Position numbers and translations under genes: made by a program. 64,000 nt of DNA from Halichondria panicea. Lineage: Eukaryota; Porifera; Demospongiae; Suberitida; Halichondriidae. Shown in pieces: positions 51,532 through 64,000 of the stretch. The first letter of the stretch is position 1. Every line of letters begins with the position of its first letter. The notes under the pieces were generated by a model that had not been told where the DNA came from, made no database searches, and worked only from the letters and a program-made list of their open reading frames with translations. The stretch is from NCBI RefSeq assembly GCF_963675165.1, contig NC_087390.1, positions 6,416,319 to 6,480,318 on the forward strand, given 5' to 3'.

Positions 51532-53700
51532 TACCATGATAGGTCAAAGGTTGTACCACCATAATCACCTTACTATTGTACACCCCTAGAGAGTACAGAA
51601 CAAGGTAACTGAATTGAGTGAATGGATCAGTGAACAGTAAAGTGAATGGTATCATGTTTCAGAGCAACATAGAACCTGTGCTAGGACCTGTGGCATGCTC
51701 GGTACGATCGGGTCATGACAACGTAGCTACCCTGCATCATTCCTGATCCAATCACCAGTAAGTGTCCTCACGCCCCCACTGGGCAGTATTGTCCATTCAG
51801 ATTTCCAAATCCCATGCCTTCAGGGCTACCGATACCGCAATGCGATGGCAGAATCCCAAAAGCAAGGAATCTAGAAATCTGAACAGAGCAATACTGTTGA
51901 GTTTTCCCGAAAGGCAAGGATCACTCAAGACGCTCGACTTACTGATCGTAACACCAGGTCAACAGGGTTACAGCTAGTCCCTAAGGCAGGGCCTAGCACA
52001 GGCTCTACATCACCCTGAGGCATGATCCCACCACTCAACTGTACAAAGCTCTAGTCATTCAATGCAACTAACTAGCTCTGTACTACGAACCTAGTTACCA
52101 GCCACACAAAGATAATGGGTCACCTGCCATGCACACAAGCTCAAATTTGCTTCTGTGCATGGAAAACAACCTGACCTCCCTACCGTACGTACCCTTAATA
52201 TTTTTTGCAAACGTTTTTCCAACCTTGACAACACACATTCCAACAACCACAACAATTGCATACACCAAAACTGAAGATCTGAATACTTTCAAATCATGAT
52301 AATTTGTTATAATAAAATTACCATGATAGGTCAAAGGTTGTATCACCATAATCACCTTACTATTGTACACCCCTAGAGAGTACAGAACAAGGTAACTGAA
52401 TTGAGTGAATGGATCAGTGAACAGTAAAGTGAATGGTATCATGTTTCAGAGCAACATAGAACCTGTGCTAGGACCTGTGGCATGCTCGGTACGATCGGGT
52501 CATGACAACGTAGCTATCCTGCATCATTCCTGATCCAATCACCAGTAAGTGTCCTCACGCCCCCACTGGGCAGTATTGTCTGTTCAGATTTCCAAATCCC
52601 ATGCCTTCAGGGCTACCGATACCGCAACGCGATGGCAGAATCCCAAAAGCAAGGAATCTAGAAATCTGAACAGAGCAATACTGTTGAGTTTTCCCGAAAG
52701 GCAAGGATCACTCAAGACGCTCGACTTACTGATCGTAACACCAGGTCAACAGGGTTACAGCTAGTCCCTAAGGCAGGGCCTAGCACAGGCTCTACATCAC
52801 CCTGAGACATGATCCCACCACTCAACTGTACAAAGCTCTAATCAGTCAATGCAACTAACTAGCTCTGTACTACGAACCTAGTTACCAGCCACACAAAGAT
52901 AATGGGTCACCTGCCATGCACACAAGCTCAAATTTGCTTCTGTGCATGGAAAACAACCTGACCTCCCTACCGTACGTACCCTTAATATTTTTTGCAAACG
53001 TTTTTCCAACCTTGACAACACACATTCCAACAACCACAACAATTGCATACACCAAAACTGAAGATCTGAATACTTTCAAATCATGATAATTTGTTATAAT
53101 AAAATTACCATGATAGGTCAAAGGTTGTATCACCATAATCACCTTACTATTGTACACCCCTAGAGAGTACAGAACAAGGTAACTGAATTGAGTGAATGGA
53201 TCAGTGAACAGTAAAGTGAATGGTATCATGTTTCAGAGCAACATAGAACCTGTGCTAGGACCTGTGGCATGCTCGGTACGATCGGGTCATGACAACGTAG
53301 CTATCCTGCATCATTCCTGATCCAATCACCAGTAAGTGTCCTCACGCCCCCACTGGGCAATATTGTCTGTTCAGATTTCCAAATCCCATGCCTTCAGGGC
53401 TACCGATACCGCAACGCGATGGCAGAATCCCAAAAGCAAGGAATCTAGAAATCTGAACAGAGCAATACTGTTGAGTTTTCCCGAAAGGCAAGGATCACTC
53501 AAGACGCTCGACTTACTGATCGTAACACCAGGTCAACAGGGTTACAGCTAGTCCCTAAGGCAGGGCCTAGCACAGGCTCTACATCACCCTGAGACATGAT
53601 CCCACCACTCAACTGTACAAAGCTCTAATCAGTCAATGCAACTAACTAGTTCTGCACTACGAACCTAGATACCAGCCACACAAAGATAATGGGCCACCTG
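51532..53700. repeat. Tandem array of three 787-bp units
   Basis: The block ACCATGATAGGTCAAAGGTT starts at about 51534, 52321 and 53108. Copies 1-3 are nearly identical over most of their length. Copy 1 is preceded by minisatellite sequence and copy 3 diverges after about 53690. Each unit carries a + strand 71-codon frame and copies 1-2 a - strand 115-codon frame. Neither resembles a known protein and both are probably incidental to the foldback described separately. Confidence 0.93.
51660..52012. repeat. Foldback (inverted repeat), first of three
   Basis: The left arm has AGAACCTGTGCTAGGACCTG and the right arm has CCTAGCACAGGCTCT. The centre has CAGTATTG and TTCAGATTTC against GAAATCTGAA and CAATACTG (51784-51896), with partial complementarity between. 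Equivalent foldbacks occur 787 and 1574 bp further on (central parts 52571-52683 and 53358-53470). Confidence 0.8.
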
Positions 53701-54265
53701 CCATGCACACAAGCTCAAATAAATGTGTTCCTAGAGAAAGTTTTGGCCTAACCTTTGCCTCTGTGCATGGAAAACAACCTGACCTGCCTACTGTACCTCG
53801 AGATTTTTTGAAACATACAGACACAGAGTAAGTTACCCACTGGGATAGGTAGCAGTCTCTGCGCGCACAGCTACAAATGTTCGAGTGGCAGGAGGATCTA
53901 GGAGTAGTTGGTTGGTCCATTGCTTGGTGGTACCCTCCGTTGCACATACAGAGAGAGAATAGTACGTAGCCGGCCATACACACGCACAGAATTAGAAGAA
54001 GACAAAACACTTGCCTTATATAATTAGTTCTCTGGCCAGCTAGCTGATCATACAAAAAGAAGAATGTAGAAAAATGGCACTTCTGCCACGCGGCTGGCAT
54101 TTATCCATTCTTGATCTACCAATCAGATTCAAGAGATAAACATTACGTCAGTTATATAAAGTATTTTCACCAACACAATTTTTTTTTTTTTCAATTCTTT
54201 TTAAGTATTTTCACCAATACAACGCACACACACACACACACACACACACAGTGTTATAGTGTTAG

Positions 54266-59480
<5,215 letters not shown>

Positions 59481-59801
59481 GGCTTGAATATTGAAAAATC
59501 AATTTGTTGTTATAGCAACTGATACATGTAGATGTAGTAAATAATGTTGCGCATGCTCAGAAAGCTGGGGGAGGGGCTGGTCATGCGTTTAACCCTTTGT
59601 GAACGCAGAAAAATATTATAAAATAAACAAAAAATGGGTGGAATCTCTACTTGTACTTGACACCAGTGTCAGAGATCAGGTAAGTGTTTGATAAGTGTCA
59701 CATTGCTACATAATTATTAGTTGGTCCATCTGATACATAACATTAACACTGCAGTGCAGACCCCCCACCTTGTTACCCCCCCCCACCCCCCACAGTGAGT
59801 C
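59481..59801. promoter_or_regulatory. Bidirectional promoter region IQUB/chondroitin synthase
   Basis: 321 bp between divergent ATGs. It includes GCGCATGC near 59549, a poly-C tract near 59778-59792 and no clear TATA box. Confidence 0.5.
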
Positions 59802-62695
59802 ATGCGTGTGTGGTGGCGTGGTGTGCCTGTGTTCCTGCAAGGAGGTGCTCTAGTATTAGTGGGTGTGGTTATTGGATCATTGCTCACGTCATCACTCTCC
59901 ATCAGATCACCACCTCCAGTAAGCTAGTACACTCTACTCTGTATTATAGATATACACATAGTCTGGCACATAGTCCGATGCTGGAATGACAACAGCTTAA
60001 TGTAAACTACACATCTGCACTAATTGACCTCTCTATTGAACCATGTCCTCCTAACTACATTGTATGTTCATCATTCCTGACCTTTGAACTTGCTACACAC
60101 AGGTATTGAGAGACGCTCCACTCTTGTGTCCGCCTTGTGACTGCTCTACTAGCACCGCACAACACAACCCAGCCACCAAGGGGTTAAGCAACAAAGGGCT
60201 AACCGATAAACTGAATAAATCTCCAATTTCTTCAATTAGCAATACCACGTACTTACACCCACCTTCCTCAGAGGTCAAAGGTCGTAAACCCCTCAAACGC
60301 TTAAGCGAGGAATATGTAGTGCGCACTGAACTCACAGTGGCTGTCCTGACAAACCAAGATCATCTTAATATGGCCAATGCTGTGTTCGATACCTGGGGAC
60401 AGTCGACCAATCAAATTGCTTTCTTTGTTGGAGAGGACTGTGATGTCACTGTTCCCATGGCAACTGGCCTCCCATTGGTTAAAGTACCAGGTGTGAAAGA
60501 TTCTGAAGTCAACTCTGTTAAAAAAACATTTCAAGTGCTTCAATATTTATCTGATAATTACCTGCAGAGCTCTAAATGGTTCCTGCTAGTCACTGACAAT
60601 GTCTACATTCGCTTGAACAAGTTAGAGAGATTATTGCAGTCGCTGGATTCCACTTCTCTTGTGTATATGGGACACTCTGGTAATGGACGATTGGAAGATT
60701 CGGATAAGCTCTCTCTGTTACCTCATGAGCACTATTGTCTCGGTAGGACCGGGGTGGTGTTGAGTGGAGGTCTACTAGCAGCATTATCAGGCCATCTGGA
60801 GGCGTGTATGAGTGGAGCTCTGAGTGTGGGGAGTGGAGGTGTGGGAGGTACGTGGGCGGATGTGGAGCTGGGGAGGTGTGTGAGCAGGACCACAGGCACG
60901 CAGTGCTCCGGCTCAACTGAGGTACAGTGGTTGTGTTATTATGTCATGTGATCATTTATTATGGCCTCTCTCTTTAAAATAGCTACATCATGTATGTCCA
61001 GTGTTGTCATGGTGGGCTAGCTCCTCTGTACAATGCTTGCTAGTTATGACATGTCCCCCCCCCCCCCCCCTGTGTGTGTGTGTGCAGGCTAGAGGCTACT
61101 TCAGGGCAGACTATAGTGGAGTACCACCATCTCTTGGTGCTCTGGATAGCCAGCAGTTCAACAGCCTCATCTCTTATCACCCTGTCAATGATGTGCCCAC
61201 ATTACACACATTACATCATCATTACAGCCAGCTAGCATTCAAGGCATCACTGGAGACTACACATAGGGTTCACGACCTTGCTACCAGTACCTGCCACGCA
61301 CTAGCATCTCTGGGAGGTATCACAACTGACCTTTGCCCCCCTCCTCTGTGTGACTGCCCCCTCAATAAGTGCCCCCCTACTAGCCTCGTCAACGATCCTC
61401 CCAAATCATTCCAGCCCTCTAATATTTACGATTATCTCTCCTGGCAATATTTTGATGATCGCACACTGTACAGTGACAAGGTCGTCCATCCCAGCACCAG
61501 CCTACAGCAGGGCAAGGACACTAGGAAAGAGCTACAGGTACAGCATCGTGTGTTGTGTGTTGTGTAGTCAGGTATTTTATTAAAATGTAAATAATTATTA
61601 TGATTTGTATGTGATATTTCCCAGGTCATGTTGGGCAAGGCGGTACAGTCGGCTAGTGAGAGGTTTGGGCATAATCTAAAGTTCAAGCGCCTGCTCAATG
61701 GTTGGGTTCGACACAATCCATTCCGAGGAAGTGAATATATCGTCGACTGTTTGTTCACTGATAGCTACTTGAGAACTGTTCCTAAGAGAGTTAGTTTAGT
61801 GCGACCTCTGGCAGCCAACTACATCACTCTCAAAGACAGCGCTGATACAAGAAATACTGTCAACTTTTTAGTACCTCTATCGAATGTGAATGAGCGGTTC
61901 ACTGAGTTCATGTCAATGTACGAAACTATTGCACTCAAGTCAGAGGAGGCAGTTCGATTGATATTATCTGTCTATGGCTCTAAAGATGTCAGCTTTGTGG
62001 AGGGTGTTTTGGATGAGTACAGAGCCAAGTACCCTCAAGCTGCCATTACCGTGGTGCCAGGACAAGGAGACTTCTCACGAGGGAAAGCTCTGCACTTGGC
62101 CATGACTAAGTTACATTCCGATGAGTTAGCATTTGTATGTGATGTTGATATGTCCGTGAGTGAACAATTTATCAATCGTTGCCGTAGAAACACTCTACAA
62201 GGCAAGAGAGTGTATTATCCTGAATTCTTCAAACTCTATAATCTTGACTATGTGTATCGCAATAGAAACTACCCTAATAGAGTAGCAATGAAACGCAAGC
62301 ACGGTCACTGGGCCTACTATTCATTTGGTATGCTCTGCATCTATAAGTCTGACTACACATCTGTCGGAGGTATGAACACGAATATTGTCGGTTGGGGAGA
62401 AGAAGATGTGAAGTTTTTTGAGAAGGTTGTTCGTAAGAAGTTGGAAGTATTGCGATCTCCTGATACTGGCCTCAGTCATCGCTGGCATGAGAAGAGCTGC
62501 CCTAATAGCCTCAGCAAGACTCAGTTTATCCATTGCCTAAGCTCTAGAGGGGAGAATCTGGCTGACAGGATTGAACTAGCTACTTATATATACGAGAAAG
62601 GTGTCCAGTTGCAATACAAGGAGCAAGGAATGCCTCATAATGTGCAGTTATCCAATAACCAAACTATCAATAGTGACCATCCACTAGAGACGTAG
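59802..62695 (+). CDS. Chondroitin sulfate synthase / polymerizing factor-like glycosyltransferase
   Basis: Golgi type II membrane glycosyltransferase of the CHSY/CHPF family, which adds alternating GlcA and GalNAc to chondroitin. Exons 59802-59918, 60103-60921, 61088-61537 and 61625-62695 give 818 residues (CHSY1 about 802). MRVWWRGVPVFLQ precedes a membrane anchor (ALVLVGVVIGSLL). The first half is GT31-like (VAVLTNQDHLNMANAVFDTW, LPHEHYCLGRTGVVLSG). The second half is the CHGN/GT7-like domain with VNFLVPLSNVNERF, FVCDVDMSVS (DXD motif) and NIVGWGEEDVKFFEKVV. In the N-terminal half the acidic triplet expected before VYI is LVTDNVYIRL instead of a DDD, so glucuronyl-transfer activity may be impaired; this resembles the CHPF situation but is my inference. 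The first exon was chosen because it supplies the anchor, in phase. The gene is divergent from IQUB. Confidence 0.9.
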
Positions 62696-62865
62696 AACAC
62701 AGAATTGTTTTTACTTCCCTATACATGTATATGTACACTGTGTGTACTCTGAATTACTTCTAATACAAGCCGCATTGCTTTGAACAAGCGAGAAAGAGTA
62801 GGTGTGGTTTTGACCATGATAGAGCAATGTTTTTGACACATTGATAATTGGATCTGTGTGTAAAC

Positions 62866-63644
62866 ATGAAGCTGCTGTTGTCTCTCCTGGTTGCTATCGC
62901 CTGTGTGGCCGTGGTGAGTGTGTGCGTGCGCGTAGCTATGTCCGCTTGACTCGTTGCTTCTGCTGCTGTAGGTCTCTGCAGATCACTGTATATACTCCCG
63001 TTACAGCAACAATTACCCGTCGGATTGGTAGTAAGTACTGCTTGTCCTAGTGTTGTCCTAGTGTGTGCTGCACCATATTCATGCATCCCCTCTCTATGCA
63101 GTTGCTCCTTCTCCTGCTGCTATGACTACTATTTATGTTGTAACAACTACTGGTATGCTTGGTGAGTTGAGTCCCCTTTAGCTCAAGTAATAAACTGCAT
63201 ACCCACCATCACCTCCTGTCTCCCCTCCCTTCTCTGCATACCCACTATCACCCCCCCCCCCCCCCCCCCCCCGGCCCTGTCTCCCTCTCTCAGGACTGGA
63301 GCCTCAGTGTTCCTGTTCTTTCTGTGTGTTGCTGCTGGTTGTGGAGGCTATCGCTACAGACGCTACTATGTTGTGCGCACCTATGCACCAGTCAATGCTG
63401 CTACCACCACTGTGGTCACCTCTGCTCACACTAGTAAGTTATTAGTGCAATAGGGAGATTTCTGTACTTGGCTTCAGTCACAATAGCTAGATAATGGTAC
63501 CACATGTGGCCACAACTACTACATGTATATACTTGAGGGAATTGCCCAGGAAGTACATGTATGTTAATCTCCCTCTGTGCAGACACCTACCAACCCCAGC
63601 CTGCCCCCTACTACCAGAGTACTGCTCCCCCGGCTTACAAGTAA
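62866..63644 (+). CDS. Small Cys/Tyr-rich single-pass membrane protein (CYYR1/Shisa-like)
   Basis: 122-residue predicted protein from five exons: 62866-62913, 62972-63030, 63102-63161, 63294-63433 and 63583-63644, in consistent phase. Signal peptide MKLLLSLLVAIACVAV, likely cleaved after VSA; a short ectodomain rich in Cys and Tyr (CSFSCCYDYYLCCNNYWYAW); a transmembrane helix (GASVFLFFLCVAAGCGG); then a basic Tyr-rich juxtamembrane stretch (YRYRRYYVVRTYAP) and a tail rich in Pro/Tyr/Thr ending APPAYK, which holds a PPxY motif for WW-domain ubiquitin ligases. This layout matches CYYR1/Shisa/VOPP1-type adaptors; no specific orthologue can be named. It starts only 170 bp after the chondroitin synthase stop codon, on the same strand. 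Confidence 0.8.
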
Positions 63645-64000
63645 ACAGGCAGAACACTATGAACTATAAATACATGTCTAGTAAACTTGAATTCTCTTAG
63701 TCTTAGCTGTGTTAAAGGATTCTTGAGCTGCTGTAATATTTGTTGAATGGTTTGTGTGCAGTAAACTAATTAAGCTTCTGTATAATAATTATAGTTTTGT
63801 ATATTCAATATAATTATATTGTGCGACAATTAAAATAAGAAATCAATGAGTAAAAAAGAGTGGTAGATAAGCATGATCACTAACTAGGTTGCTAGTCACT
63901 AAGAGCCAAGCGCCGTCCTATAGTTCCAAAGGTTATGCAGCCAGAGAAATAGATACACCACAGTCGCGAGTAGAAGAACCTTGGATCAGATAATCTGTGC
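63645..64000. other. 3' flank, no gene seen
   Basis: AT-rich sequence downstream of the small membrane-protein gene. A weak polyadenylation-type signal (ATTAAAATAAG) occurs near 63828. No ORF of merit. Confidence 0.5.

Noticed and set aside
50673-51537. Three long overlapping minus-strand ORFs (224-275 codons)
   Set aside because: They are translations of a minisatellite in all three frames, with no start context, splice sites or protein-like composition.
52095-53229. Two identical 115-codon minus ORFs in the 787-bp units
   Set aside because: A hydrophobic stretch is present, but the frame does not survive in copies 1 and 3, no splice or homology evidence exists, and the tandem duplication explains the identity.

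Overview
This is an animal nuclear genome segment. Almost all genes are split by many short introns with GT-AG ends, and the predicted proteins align by eye along their length with vertebrate orthologues (CUL2, TRA2, PTER, PDIA5, NEK10, KAT14, RBMS, ARHGAP21/23, DDX42, IQUB, a chondroitin synthase). The compact spacing, the small AT-rich introns, the dense CA/TG microsatellites and several terminal-inverted-repeat elements suggest an early-branching invertebrate. A demosponge is my best guess; it is an inference, not a proof. Assignments rest on reading the sequence and on recalled family motifs. No database search was run.

Layout: CUL2 C-terminal half (+, 56-1322, 5' end outside the window); TRA2 splicing factor (+, 1824-3717); PTER (-, 5054-6975) divergent from PDIA5 (+, 7183-9330); NEK10 (-, 9887-18337), with a 3.3 kb satellite block in one intron, divergent from KAT14 (+, 18503-20845); an unrecognised 225-residue protein (-, 21124-22108); an RBMS-family RNA-binding protein (-, 24329-32436), divergent from a C-type-lectin membrane protein (+, 33157-34174); an ARHGAP21/23-like PDZ-PH-RhoGAP (-, 34290-44114); DDX42 (-, 44419-48934), followed upstream by a decayed copy of its own 5' exons (49399-49819); a minisatellite zone and three 787-bp tandem units carrying a foldback (50240-53700); IQUB (-, 54266-59480) divergent from a chondroitin sulfate synthase-like gene (+, 59802-62695); and a small Cys/Tyr-rich membrane protein (+, 62866-63644).

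Genes are packed as divergent pairs (PTER/PDIA5 207 bp apart, NEK10/KAT14 165 bp, IQUB/CHSY 321 bp) and convergent pairs (lectin/ARHGAP 115 bp, KAT14/unknown 278 bp). NEK10 and IQUB are cilia/flagella-linked families. TRA2, RBMS and DDX42 are RNA-processing proteins. PTER/PDIA5 and CHSY belong to metabolism and the secretory pathway. I see no operon logic beyond shared promoters.

The most interesting non-gene signals are: (a) CA runs abutting 3' splice sites, often with complementary TG or G-rich runs near the 5' splice site, tracking gene strand; (b) a six-fold 41-bp array that repeats the end of an RRM-coding exon together with its splice donor in RBMS; (c) a 17-copy intronic satellite with a higher-order repeat, whose relatives lie in introns of three other genes; (d) three tandem 787-bp units with a roughly 350-bp foldback; (e) a partial DDX42 duplicate.
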